From Comamonadaceae bacterium PBBC1 (lineage in GTDB: Bacteria > Pseudomonadota > Gammaproteobacteria > Burkholderiales > Burkholderiaceae_C), in contig NKIP01000006.1 in assembly GCA_002256145.1 (NCBI GenBank), positions 1 to 64,000 of the forward strand: a DNA stretch of 64,000 nt. Reading direction: 5' to 3'. The notes under the pieces are model-generated. The model was not told the DNA's origin. It saw only the letters and a list, made by a program, of their open reading frames with translations, and made no database searches. The translations under genes and the position numbers were made by a program. Shown piece by piece: positions 50,886 to 60,481 of this stretch (its first letter is position 1; the number at the start of each line of letters is the position of its first letter).

Positions 50886-50955
50886 GTCATCCTCGGGCTT
50901 GACCCGATGGTCCATGGCTGATTGAACATGGATTCCGGGACAAGTCGGGAATGAC
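50886..50955. repeat. Dispersed palindromic element of GTCAT...ATGAC type
   Basis: GTCATCCTCGGGCTTGACCCGATGGTCCATGG...CATGGATTCCGGGACAAGTCGGGAATGAC imperfect inverted repeat. Confidence 0.7.
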
Positions 50956-51041
50956 GAACTCTGCAATTCAAACTTCATGCGGCCGAATCTATAACTTGTC
51001 ACCGTTGTGCTCAGGCCAGGCCCCCAGACAAGCATCACAGA

Positions 51042-51668
51042 CTACAAGGATCGCGGTGCGTGTGGCGCAGATGGCTGCACCTTTTTAGCCCAAGCAGGAG
51101 GCCGGGGCACCTGCCAATGCCACACACCGTGACGCCAGCGCGCCACCAGTTTGGGGCCGGAAATCCCGTTGCGGCCCACACCGGATGTGTCGTACAGCAA
51201 AGCCAAATCGGCCAAAGGCATGGCCTGCTGCAAATGCTGCAAGGTGCGTGGATAGCGTGCCAAGATGCGCTCTGGCGGCACATCGTGCCCACCTTCGGCC
51301 ACCCGTTGCGCCACCCGGCCCAGCAACTGGCGCGGATCGTTGACACACACCACCAGCAACACCACCGCAAAGCCTGCGGCTCGGGCCTCTTGCATCAAAG
51401 TCAGCTTGGACGGGTGAGAAAACACCGTCTCGCTCACAAACGACAGCCCTTGCGCCAAACAAGCCGCACGACGGGCATCGGCCCAAGTCCGCGCCTGAGC
51501 CGAACGGGCTTGTGGATCGGTGATGTGCTGCAAGGCAGCGGCTTCGTGCAGGTCCGCATTCACAAACTCCGCCCCGGCCGGAAGCAAGCCCGATGAGACG
51601 GCAGAGCGGTACAGCGTGGATTTGCCCGCCCCGTTGGGGCCGGCCAGCAAATAAAAAACGGGTTTCAA
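51042..51668 (-). CDS. Zeta-toxin-like P-loop kinase (probable TTG start)
   Basis: LKPVFYLLAGPNGAGKSTLYRSAVSSGLLPAGAEFVNADLHE; ETVFSHPSKLTLMQEARAAGFAVVLLVVCVN; overlaps the antitoxin stop. Confidence 0.78.
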   Translation of the reverse strand: MKPVFYLLAGPNGAGKSTLYRSAVSSGLLPAGAEFVNADLHEAAALQHITDPQARSAQARTWADARRAACLAQGLSFVSETVFSHPSKLTLMQEARAAGFAVVLLVVCVNDPRQLLGRVAQRVAEGGHDVPPERILARYPRTLQHLQQAMPLADLALLYDTSGVGRNGISGPKLVARWRHGVWHWQVPRPPAWAKKVQPSAPHAPRSL

Positions 51669-51681
51669 ACGAGGCCGTTGC

Positions 51682-52020
51682 TCAGGCGGCCTTGACCACC
51701 TGACGGCGGTTGCTCTGCACCGTCTGGCGCACGGCCTGGGCCAGGCGGCCGGTGCTTTCGGCGGCCACAAAATCCGCCTCAATGGCGTCCAGTGGGTCGG
51801 CCGCAGACACCGTGGTGGTTTGACGCACATCGTAGAGTGCGATGGCTTCTCGGGCCTCAGAGATGGTCAAACCCGAAGCTTCGGCAATGCGCCCCAGCGT
51901 GGCCCAGTACTCGATTTGCCCCGCCACCGAGCGGCGCATGGGCGTGGCCGCTTCGCGGGCTTGGCTGACCAAACCGGAAGGCAATTTGACAGATGCAAAC
52001 GAAGAAGGTGATGCAGACAT
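51682..52020 (-). CDS. ParD-like family antitoxin
   Basis: MSASPSSFASVKLPSGLVSQAREAATPMRRSVAGQIEYWATLGRIAEASGLTISEA. Confidence 0.75.
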   Translation of the reverse strand: MSASPSSFASVKLPSGLVSQAREAATPMRRSVAGQIEYWATLGRIAEASGLTISEAREAIALYDVRQTTTVSAADPLDAIEADFVAAESTGRLAQAVRQTVQSNRRQVVKAA

Positions 52021-52272
52021 GAGACGCTCCTTTATGGCGCATTTTGCGCCAAAACGGACGCATCTGGCCATCTGGCGTGAACAAATCCTCATCGACACGG
52101 GAAAAACACCTGCATCCATCCACACCACCCGTGCCCAAGGCTGTGGATAAACCCCGGAACAAGTGCCCAAAGGCGCATGCCTATTGGGCTGGCGGCGTGC
52201 GCTTAAAAAACAGGCAAGAATGAAGATTGAATGCGGCCAGTGAGCGGGACTGCCGCGATGCCCCTCCTGAAC

Positions 52273-52640
52273 TCATCGGGCCACCACATCAAGGCGGGGA
52301 ACGACCTCATCGTCATCATCGCCATCGTCGTGCAGCAACTCAAAGGCCTTGAAGACCGCGCGCTCAACGCGCTTGACCAAACCTTCGTCGCTGAAAACCC
52401 CAGGGTAGGTCTTGCGCAGCTTGGCGCTGACTTTCAGGTTCGTCACCAAGGATCGAATGATCGTCGCATAGTCCTCGTCGCGGCCCTCAATGATTTCCTT
52501 CAGGCTGCCTACCGCGATGTCGTAGCGCCGCAGGTACACCGCCTCGTCCTTGAGCCCATGCAAAATCGAGTGACGAATGACGACGACCAGGTATTCAGAC
52601 TGGAATGTGAGATCAGCATATCGCCAAGTGGCTAAGCCCC
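52273..52640 (-). pseudogene. C-terminal remnant of a Fic-family protein
   Basis: EYLVVVIRHSILHGLKDEAVYLRRYDIAVGSLKEIIEGRDEDYATIIRSLVTNLKVSAKLRKTYPGVFSDEGLVKRVERAV resembles the C-terminal winged-helix tail of Fic proteins; no HxFx(D/E)GN core present. Confidence 0.5.
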
Positions 52641-52664
52641 GATGGAACCTGATTGGCCTGATTT

Positions 52665-52686
52665 TTGGTATCTCTGATAATACCAA
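52665..52686. promoter_or_regulatory. Inverted repeat overlapping candidate promoter of PIN toxin gene
   Basis: TTGGTAT-CTCTGATA-ATACCAA (7-8-7), abutting the ATG at 52688. Confidence 0.55.
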
Positions 52687-52687
52687 T

Positions 52688-53110
52688 ATGACTTTTAACC
52701 CCCGCATCGTCATCGACACGAATGTGCTTTACAGCGCGTTGCGTTCACAGCTGGGGGTGTCTTATCGGCTGTTGAGCATGGTGAGGCAAGCGCGATTTTT
52801 GCCGCAGGTGTCAGCGCCACTGATTGCCGAATACGAAGACGTCCTCAAGCGCGGGCAACTGGCATTGAGCCACGCCCAAATTGACGATGTCATCGACTAC
52901 TTATGCGCCCAAAGTGAACACCACCGGATTTTTTACCTCTGGCGACCCTTGCTCAAAGACCCCAACAACGACTTTATCTTGGAGCTGGCCGTCAAGGCCC
53001 AAGCCAGCATCGTGACTTGGAACGTGGCTGACTTCAAAAAAGCTGCGAGCCTCCATGTTCAAGTCATGAGCCCCCGACAACTGCTAGAAATTCTGGAGAA
53101 ATCATCATGA
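52688..53110 (+). CDS. Putative toxin component, PIN family (COG1569-like)
   Basis: MTFNPRIVIDTNVLYSALRSQLGVSYRLLSMV...DPNNDFILELAVKAQASIVTWNVADF. Confidence 0.85.
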   Translation: MTFNPRIVIDTNVLYSALRSQLGVSYRLLSMVRQARFLPQVSAPLIAEYEDVLKRGQLALSHAQIDDVIDYLCAQSEHHRIFYLWRPLLKDPNNDFILELAVKAQASIVTWNVADFKKAASLHVQVMSPRQLLEILEKSS

Positions 53111-53343
53111 GCACCATCAGCATTCGCCTGCCCGACTCGCTGCACAGCATGGCCAAAACCATGGCCAGCCAGGACCATGTGTCCATGAACCAGTTCATCG
53201 CCAGCGCCGTGGCAGAAAAAGTCTCGGCTTTGGCCACAGAAACCTACCTCAAGGAACGCGCCGAACGGGCCAGCGTGGACAAGTTCAAGGCTGCATTGGC
53301 CGCTGTGCCAAAGCAGCCACCGGATGCACATGACGCCCTCTGA
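53107..53343 (+). CDS. Ribbon-helix-helix antitoxin paired with PIN toxin
   Basis: MSTISIRLPDSLHSMAKTMASQDHVSMNQFIASAVAEKVSAL; 4-nt overlap with toxin. Confidence 0.82.
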   Translation: MSTISIRLPDSLHSMAKTMASQDHVSMNQFIASAVAEKVSALATETYLKERAERASVDKFKAALAAVPKQPPDAHDAL

Positions 53344-53379
53344 GGCCACAACAGCGCCCGCGCCACCCTCGCGCTGACC

Positions 53380-53610
53380 TCACACCAAGCCAGAACTGCG
53401 CGACCCACGGCGTGCGCGGCTTGGCTGGTTGAACCTTTTTGGCCCAAGCTTGGGCCAGACGGCCCAAAGTCGCCCAATGCCCGATCTGCCCGGCCACCGA
53501 ACGGCGCATGCTTGAGGCCGCGTCACGGGCCTGATTGACCCAACCAGAAGACAACTTGTCGGATGAGGACGAAGACGAAGACGACGATGCGGACAGGAGG
53601 CTCTCCATTT
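53380..53610 (-). pseudogene. Fused remnant of a second ParD-like / zeta toxin locus
   Basis: LSSGWVNQARDAASSMRRSVAGQIGHWATLGRLAQAWAKKVQPAKPRTP joins the antitoxin N-terminus (cf. SVAGQIEYWATLGRIAEA) to the zeta C-terminus (cf. PPAWAKKVQPSAPHAP). Confidence 0.7.
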
Positions 53611-53844
53611 GGCGCATTTGGTGCCATAAAAAGCCAAAACGGCCATGCAACGCTCAAAAAACCATGGCTCAAACCGTGAAAAAAAGCATCCACACCCAGC
53701 GTGTTCAAGCCTGTGGATAAGCCCTAGGACAACTGCGCCAAGGCGCATGGGGACTGTGCTGGCGAGGAGCGCCTAAAAAATAGGCAAATCAATAACCGCC
53801 TGAGACCCCAGAATAATCAGTGCCCAATCAACGGAAGTTGAAAG

Positions 53845-56229
53845 TCAGCCTTTTTTGCGTGGCGGCAACCCCGTGTGCTGAGTCAGCAACTGCCCCTTCT
53901 TAGGCTGCCCCATGCGCTTGGGCGCTGTCGACAAAGACACCGACGACTTCGCCCCTGCACCCGTGCTGTTTTTGCGGCGGGCGCTTTTGTAACCGTCTTC
54001 GGCCAACGGCTGCCAGTTGGGGATCAAATGGTGTTTGCCATTGCCGATCAAATCGGCCCGGCCCATGGCCTTGAGCGCTTCGCGCAACAGCGGCCAGTTG
54101 TTCGAGTCGTGGTAGCGCAAAAACGCTTTGTGCAGGCGGCGGCGTTTGTCGCCTTTGACCACGTCCACTTTTTCGCTGTCGCGGGTGATTTTGCGCAGCG
54201 GGTTGCGGGTGGAGTGGTACATGGCCGTGGCCGTGGCCATGGGGCTGGGGTAGAAGGTTTGCACCTGGTCGGCCCGGAAACCGTTCTTTTTGAGCCAGAT
54301 GGCCAGGTTCATCATGTCTTCGTCGCTGGTGCCCGGGTGGGCGGCGATGAAGTACGGGATGAGGAACTGCTTTTTGCCGACCTCTTCGCTGTACTTGTCG
54401 AACATCGACTTGAAGCGGTCGTAGGTGCCGATGCCCGGCTTCATCATCTTGGACAGCGGGCCGCCCTCGGTGTGCTCGGGTGCAATCTTGAGGTAGCCGC
54501 CCACATGGTGCTGCACCAGTTCTTTCACATATTCGGGCGACTGCACGGCCAGGTCATAGCGCAGGCCAGAGCCGATCAGGATCTTCTTGATGCCCTTGAG
54601 GTTGCGTGCCCGGCGGTACATGTTGATCAGCGGGCCGTGGTCGGTGGTCAGGTTCTGGCAGATGCCGGGGAACACGCAGCTGGGTTTGCGGCAGGCCGAT
54701 TCGATCTCGGGGCTGCGGCAGCCCAGGCGGTACATGTTGGCCGTGGGGCCGCCAAGGTCAGAGATGACGCCGGTGAAGCCTTTGACCTTGTCGCGGATGT
54801 CTTCCACCTCGCGGATGACCGATTCTTCGGAGCGGCTTTGGATGATGCGCCCTTCGTGCTCGGTGATGGAGCAAAAGGTGCAGCCGCCAAAGCAGCCGCG
54901 CATGATGTTCACGGAAAAGCGGATCATTTCCCACGCGGGGATTTTGGTCGCGTGGTCATGGCTGCCGTTTTCGTCGGCGTAGCGCGGGTGCGGGCTGCGG
55001 GCATACGGCAGGTCAAACACATGGTCCATCTCGGCGGTGGTGAGCGGGATGGGCGGCGGTGTGATCCACACGTCGCGGGCGGTGTGGCCTTCACCGTGCG
55101 CTTGCACCAGGCAGCGGGCGTTGCCGGGGTTGGTTTCCAGGTGCAGCACGCGGTTGGCGTGGGCATAGAGCACGGCGTCTTGCTTGACCTGCTCGTAGCT
55201 GGGCAGGCGGATCACACTCTTGTCGCGGGGCGGGACTTTGTGGGTGCCTTTACCACGCAGCGCAGGGTTGGGCACAAAGGTGAGCGGCTGGATGATGGGC
55301 TCAATAGCGGCTTGCACGGTGCGGGCCTGGGCCACGGCGGCGGACAAGTCGGCTTCGACGTTTTTGGCGTTGTGGCCCTCGGCCACTTCTTTGGCTTCTT
55401 CCTCACGCGCACAGGTCGCGCCCTGCTCCCGCGCCTGATCCGAAATCATCAAATACGGGTTGATGTGGGCCTCAACGTGGCCGGGCGTGTCCACACTGGT
55501 GGAGTCAATCTCGAACCAGCCTTCTGGCGTCTCGCGGCGCACAAAAGCGGTGCCGCGCACGTCGGTGATCTGCTGCACCGGCTCCCGGGCGGCCAGGCGG
55601 TGGGCGATTTCGACAATCGCCCGCTCGGCGTTGCCATACAAGAGCAAGTCGCACTTGCTGTCCACCACCACCGAGCGGCGGACTTTGTCAGACCAGTAGT
55701 CGTAATGCGCGATGCGGCGCAAGCTGCCTTCGATGCCGCCGAGCACGATGGGCACTTCGGGGAAGGCTTCGCGGCAGCGCTGGCTGTAGACGATGGCCGC
55801 ACGGTCGGGCCGCTTGCCACCCACGTCGCCCGGGGTGTAGGCGTCATCGGTTCGGATTTTGCGGTCCGCTGTGTAGCGGTTGATCATGGAGTCCATGTTG
55901 CCGCTGGTCACGCCCCAAAACAGGTTGGGTTGGCCCAGGGCCTTGAAGGCTTCGGCGCTGGTCCAGTCGGGCTGGGCGATGATGCCGACCCTAAAACCTT
56001 GGTTCTCCAGCATGCGGCCGATCACGGCCATGCCAAAACTGGGGTGGTCTACATAAGCGTCGCCCGTGACCAGCACGATGTCGCAGCTGTCCCAGCCCAG
56101 TTGGGTCATTTCCTCGCGGCTCATCGGCAAAAACGGGGCCGTGCCAAAGCGCTGCGCCCAGTATTTGCGGTAACTGGTCAGCGGTTTGGCGTCACGCGGG
56201 AAGAAAGAGACGTCGACAAAAGCGTTCAT
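53845..56229 (-). CDS. YgiQ family radical SAM protein
   Basis: 794 aa; [25 protein letters not shown] radical SAM Cx3Cx2C. Confidence 0.95.
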   Translation of the reverse strand: MNAFVDVSFFPRDAKPLTSYRKYWAQRFGTAPFLPMSREEMTQLGWDSCDIVLVTGDAYVDHPSFGMAVIGRMLENQGFRVGIIAQPDWTSAEAFKALGQPNLFWGVTSGNMDSMINRYTADRKIRTDDAYTPGDVGGKRPDRAAIVYSQRCREAFPEVPIVLGGIEGSLRRIAHYDYWSDKVRRSVVVDSKCDLLLYGNAERAIVEIAHRLAAREPVQQITDVRGTAFVRRETPEGWFEIDSTSVDTPGHVEAHINPYLMISDQAREQGATCAREEEAKEVAEGHNAKNVEADLSAAVAQARTVQAAIEPIIQPLTFVPNPALRGKGTHKVPPRDKSVIRLPSYEQVKQDAVLYAHANRVLHLETNPGNARCLVQAHGEGHTARDVWITPPPIPLTTAEMDHVFDLPYARSPHPRYADENGSHDHATKIPAWEMIRFSVNIMRGCFGGCTFCSITEHEGRIIQSRSEESVIREVEDIRDKVKGFTGVISDLGGPTANMYRLGCRSPEIESACRKPSCVFPGICQNLTTDHGPLINMYRRARNLKGIKKILIGSGLRYDLAVQSPEYVKELVQHHVGGYLKIAPEHTEGGPLSKMMKPGIGTYDRFKSMFDKYSEEVGKKQFLIPYFIAAHPGTSDEDMMNLAIWLKKNGFRADQVQTFYPSPMATATAMYHSTRNPLRKITRDSEKVDVVKGDKRRRLHKAFLRYHDSNNWPLLREALKAMGRADLIGNGKHHLIPNWQPLAEDGYKSARRKNSTGAGAKSSVSLSTAPKRMGQPKKGQLLTQHTGLPPRKKG

Positions 56230-56442
56230 GGGCTGGGCACTCGGGATAACCCGCTAGTGTAGGGGTTTGGGGGTGGGCTCACGGGGCTGGTGGGTATTGC
56301 CGACCATTCGGCCCTACCGTAAAGCCCGTAGCTGCTTGACCTTATTGATCCGACTCTTTGGAGATGGAAGTGAATGCCTGTCTGGGACTTAACAGTCAGC
56401 GATGCCACCTTTGTGGAATCCCTGCTCTCAAGGAGTGCCCGC

Positions 56443-56527
56443 CTTTTGTGGGAGCCCCGCCCCCGGGGCGATGGGTGGTGGTCTGCGAGGCTCCTTCGCG
56501 GCGAGGGCGCCGCTCCCACAAAAAAGC
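56443..56527. repeat. REP-like inverted repeat
   Basis: CTTTTGTGGGAGC (56443) ... GCTCCCACAAAA (56512) with internal GC hairpins. Confidence 0.7.
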
Positions 56528-56616
56528 ATTCATACAAACATCATGGGGGCGAATCAATAAAACAAGGCCTCCAACCCAGTGCGTGGTGAAGCACTTGGAG
56601 TGGGACAATCCCAAAC

Positions 56617-59600
56617 TTGTTCATCCAGAAACAAAAAATGACGACTCACAGGGAATGGTGGCTGGGCCTCACACGGCGGCTCCACACGGGGCGTGTGCCC
56701 AAAATCTTGGCCTGTTTGCTCGCAGGCTGGGTCTTGCTCTTGGCCTTGGGCTATTTTGTGTTGCCGCCGCTGGCCCGCTCGGTGTTGGCCACGCAGCTGG
56801 GCAAGGCCTTGGGGCGCGATGTGGCCATCGACCGTGTGACGATCAACCCTCTGGATTTGTCGGTGGATGTGCTGGGGCTGTCCATCAAAGACCAGGCTGG
56901 CGCGGAGCAGTTGGGCTTTGCGCAACTGCACATCGACCTGTCGAGCGCTTCTGTGACGCAAGCGGGCATCGTGGTCGATGAAGTTCACTTGCGTGCCCCG
57001 CGTGTGGCCGTCACGCGTCTGGCCGATGGGCGCTACGACATCTCGGACTGGCTGGACCGCTGGGCCAGCAGGGCTGAAACCGACTCGGGCCCCCTGCCCC
57101 GCTTTTCATTGAACAACATCCAGATCACGGGCGGCCAGTTGGTGTTCGACGACCGCCCCAAGGGGGTTCGGCACACGGCCGAGGCGGTGACGTTCAGTTT
57201 GCCTTTCATCTCCAGCCTGCCTTACAAGGCCGATGTGTTTGTGTTGCCCGCCTTGTCGGCGGTGGTGGATGGCTCGCCCTTGGCGCTGCAGGGGCGCAGC
57301 CTGCCCTTTGCCAAGTCGCACAGCAGCTCGCTGAAGATCGAGCTCGACAAGTTCGACCTGTCCCAACTTCAAGCTTATTGGCCCAGCAGCCTGCCCTTGC
57401 GCCTGAAATCGGGCCAGCTGGCCACCCGCTTGAGCGTGGACTTTGCACAATTGGCCGATGGCGCACCTTCGCTGAGCGTGAGTGGTACGGCGCAATGGCA
57501 GGGGCTGGCCATGACAGACGCCGCGGGCAAGCCCTGGCTGGGGCTGGAGTCGCTCGATGTGCAACTTGAAACATCCAACCCCTTGCAACAGCTGTGGCAG
57601 CTGGCGCAATTGGAGGTGCGGGGTTTGCGCCTGGGTCAAGACACACCCGATGCACCTTTGCGGGTACAAAGCCTGTCGGCCCGGCAAGTGCAGGCCAACC
57701 TGCAGGCCCATCGCATCGATGCCGAGTCGCTGCAAGGCTCGGGCATCAAGGCCCGCATGTCCCGGGCTGCCGATGGCACCTTGGCCTGGCTGCCTGCGCC
57801 CGGCTCAAACAGCGCCGATGCTAGGGCGACACCGGCCGACAAGTCGGGCAGTCCTGTCTGGTCGGGCCTGGTGGGTCAACTGAACCTGGATGAAGTTGGG
57901 CTGCGCTTTGAAGACCACACTTTGTCGCCTGCGGCGGTACAAGAGCTGACACAAGCGAGCTTGTCGGCCACGCAACTGGACATCCACCCCGGGCGCGAAA
58001 AGGCCTTTGCACTGAACGCCACGCTCAACCAGACCGGCCAAATCAAGGCCAGCGGATCGGTGCAGCTGCAGCCACTGACGGTGCGTCTGGCGCTGGAAAC
58101 CCAGGCTTTGCCGGTGGTGCCAATGCAAGGCTACGTGGCGCCCTACCTGAACACATCCATCGCGCAGGGCATGTTCTCCAACAAGGGCACCTTGGAGGTT
58201 CGCCAGCCCGCCGACAAGCTCTGGGTCAGCTACAAGGGCGGACTGACGCTGGGCCAGTTTCGCGCTGTGGACCAGGCCAACAGCACGGATTTTTTGAGGT
58301 GGAAATCGCTGTACTTTGGCGGTGTGGACTTTCAGCTGGAACCCGCTCGGCTGAACATCGGCGAAATCGCTCTGTCCGACTTTTACTCGCGGCTGATCCT
58401 CAACCCGCAAGGACAGCTCAACCTGGCAGGCATTCTGCGCAATCCGGCCAGCCCCGACACTGGCACCAGCCGGCCTGCCGCATCACCCCCCGCTGTGGCC
58501 ATGCCCATTCAGATCGCCAAAGTCACCCTGCAAAACGGGCGCGTGGATTTTTCTGACCGCTTCGTCAAACCCAACTACTCGGCCACCGTCACCCAGCTGG
58601 GCGGCAGCGTCAAGGGCTTGTCTTCAGCGCCCGACACCCTGGCCGATCTGGACCTGCGTGGCCACTACGCCAGCAACGCACCGGTGCAAATTGCGGCCCG
58701 CTTCAATCCGCTGACAGAGAAAAAGTTCTTGGACCTTCAGGCCAAAATTTCCGACATCGATTTGGTCGATTTCTCGCCGTATGCCGGCAAATACGCGGGC
58801 TACAACATCAGCAAAGGCAAGCTGTCCATGGACGCCACTTACAAGCTGCAGGACCGTCAGCTCACCGCACAAAACCGGCTCGTGATTGACCAACTGACCT
58901 TTGGCGACAAGGTAGAAAGCCCGGATGCCACCCAGTTGCCCGTGCAGTTGGCCATCTCCTTGCTCAAAAACAACCGGGGGCAAATCGACATCCAGTTGCC
59001 AGTTGCCGGCTCGCTGGACGACCCCCAGTTTTCGATCGGTGGCTTGATTTTCAAGGTGATTGGCAACCTCTTCGTCAAAGCCGTCACCTCACCCTTTGCA
59101 CTGCTGGGCTCGCTGTTTGGCGACAGCCAAGAGTTGTCGCAGCTGAGCTTTGCCCCCGGCCGCGCCAGCCTGGACGAGGCCGCGGTGCAAAAGCTGCAAA
59201 CCCTGTCCAAGGCCATGCGTGAACGCGAAGGGTTGAACCTGGAAATCACCGCTGGCAGCGACAGCGCCATGGACCCGGAAGGCCTCAAACGGGCCCTGCT
59301 GGAGCGGGCTGTGCTCAGCGAAAAACGCAAAGACATGAGCCCATCACAGCGCGAGAACATGCCCTTGGCCGACATGCGACTGGACGGCAGCGAGTACCCG
59401 ACCTACCTGGCCCGCGCCTACCAACAAGCCAAGTTCCCCAAACCCCGCAACGTGCTGGGCCAGACCCAAGTGCTGTCGGTAGAGGACATGGAAAAGCTGA
59501 TGTTGGCGAACCTGGCGGTGGGCGATGAAGAATTGCGCACCCTGGCCACACGCCGAGCGCAGGTGGTGCAAGGCTGGCTGGTACAACAAGGCCAAGTCCC

Positions 59601-59697
59601 TTTGAGCCGGATTTTTCTCTTGCCCATCCAAGTCAACACCTCGGCCAAGGGCGGCAATGACACGGGCTACCACCGTGTGAATTTTTCCTTGCGCTGA
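56617..59697 (+). CDS. DUF748 domain-containing (AsmA-like) protein
   Basis: 1026 aa; N-terminal TM; GRDVAIDRVTINPLDLSVDVLGLSI; VDFSDRFVKPNYSATVTQLGGSVKGLSS. Confidence 0.85.
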   Translation: MFIQKQKMTTHREWWLGLTRRLHTGRVPKILACLLAGWVLLLALGYFVLPPLARSVLATQLGKALGRDVAIDRVTINPLDLSVDVLGLSIKDQAGAEQLGFAQLHIDLSSASVTQAGIVVDEVHLRAPRVAVTRLADGRYDISDWLDRWASRAETDSGPLPRFSLNNIQITGGQLVFDDRPKGVRHTAEAVTFSLPFISSLPYKADVFVLPALSAVVDGSPLALQGRSLPFAKSHSSSLKIELDKFDLSQLQAYWPSSLPLRLKSGQLATRLSVDFAQLADGAPSLSVSGTAQWQGLAMTDAAGKPWLGLESLDVQLETSNPLQQLWQLAQLEVRGLRLGQDTPDAPLRVQSLSARQVQANLQAHRIDAESLQGSGIKARMSRAADGTLAWLPAPGSNSADARATPADKSGSPVWSGLVGQLNLDEVGLRFEDHTLSPAAVQELTQASLSATQLDIHPGREKAFALNATLNQTGQIKASGSVQLQPLTVRLALETQALPVVPMQGYVAPYLNTSIAQGMFSNKGTLEVRQPADKLWVSYKGGLTLGQFRAVDQANSTDFLRWKSLYFGGVDFQLEPARLNIGEIALSDFYSRLILNPQGQLNLAGILRNPASPDTGTSRPAASPPAVAMPIQIAKVTLQNGRVDFSDRFVKPNYSATVTQLGGSVKGLSSAPDTLADLDLRGHYASNAPVQIAARFNPLTEKKFLDLQAKISDIDLVDFSPYAGKYAGYNISKGKLSMDATYKLQDRQLTAQNRLVIDQLTFGDKVESPDATQLPVQLAISLLKNNRGQIDIQLPVAGSLDDPQFSIGGLIFKVIGNLFVKAVTSPFALLGSLFGDSQELSQLSFAPGRASLDEAAVQKLQTLSKAMREREGLNLEITAGSDSAMDPEGLKRALLERAVLSEKRKDMSPSQRENMPLADMRLDGSEYPTYLARAYQQAKFPKPRNVLGQTQVLSVEDMEKLMLANLAVGDEELRTLATRRAQVVQGWLVQQGQVPLSRIFLLPIQVNTSAKGGNDTGYHRVNFSLR

Positions 59698-59733
59698 ACA
59701 CTTCACGCATTTTTTTGCACACTTGACCTGTCC

Positions 59734-60333
59734 ATGGCCTTCTCTCTCGCTCAAACTGCCCACCACGAACTGGTCATCAAGAAAAGCCGCTTCATCGCCT
59801 GCGTCGAACCCGTGGCTGGCCGCGAAGAAGCCCAAGCCCGAGTGGCCCAGCTCAAAGCCGAGCACCCGGACGCGGCCCATGTGTGCTGGGCACTGCTGGC
59901 TGGGGGCCAGTCGGCGGCCAACGACGATGGCGAGCCCGGCGGCACGGCTGGACGCCCGATGCTGGACGTTCTGCGACACCAGGACCTGCAAGGCGTGATG
60001 GCCTCGGTGGTGCGTTACTTTGGTGGCGTCAAGCTGGGCGCGGGTGGTCTGGTGCGGGCGTACACCGATGCGGTGGCGCAGGCGCTGCTGACGGCCGAAA
60101 AAATCCCCTTGATTCAAAAAACGGAACTTGCCTGCAGCGTGCCCTATGCACTGGAAGGCCTGGTGCGCCGCGAGGTCGAACTGGCCCAAGCCCAGCTGCA
60201 AGAGGTCACGCATGGCAGCGTTGTCACTTTGCGCTTTGCCCTGCCCGCCTCTGACGCAGCAGCACTGATGCACCGGCTGAGCGAAAGCGGCCGGGGACAG
60301 CTGGTGTGGCTCAGGGATGACACCTTGGCATAA
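59734..60333 (+). CDS. YigZ/IMPACT family protein
   Basis: HHELVIKKSRFIACVEPV; NDDGEPGGTAGRPMLDVLRHQDLQGVMASVVRYFGGVKLGAGGLVRAY. Confidence 0.94.
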   Translation: MAFSLAQTAHHELVIKKSRFIACVEPVAGREEAQARVAQLKAEHPDAAHVCWALLAGGQSAANDDGEPGGTAGRPMLDVLRHQDLQGVMASVVRYFGGVKLGAGGLVRAYTDAVAQALLTAEKIPLIQKTELACSVPYALEGLVRREVELAQAQLQEVTHGSVVTLRFALPASDAAALMHRLSESGRGQLVWLRDDTLA

Positions 60334-60413
60334 GCCCCTGCAAACACCCTCCTGCACTGCCACGGGCAAGCATTGGCCCATGCCCACTCAAGCGTGGTGA
60401 ATTCACACACCCC

Positions 60414-60461
60414 GGTCGCCCAAGTCATGGCATCGGCAAGCGATGTGTGACTTGGGCGACC
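60414..60461. repeat. Long hairpin in convergent intergenic region
   Basis: GGTCGCCCAAGTCA (60414-60427) / TGACTTGGGCGACC (60448-60461), perfect 14-bp arms; loop contains CATCG-GCAAG-CGATG. Confidence 0.75.
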
Positions 60462-60481
60462 TTGCGTGGAGCAAGATCAGC

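Noticed and set aside
52231-52635. Plus-strand ORF overlapping the Fic-like remnant
   Set aside because: The minus strand gives the Fic-like C-terminal similarity; the plus-strand translation has no motif.
53875-56262. 795-aa plus-strand ORF opposite ygiQ
   Set aside because: Despite its length it mirrors the radical SAM gene codon-for-codon and has no recognisable motif; typical GC-rich shadow.
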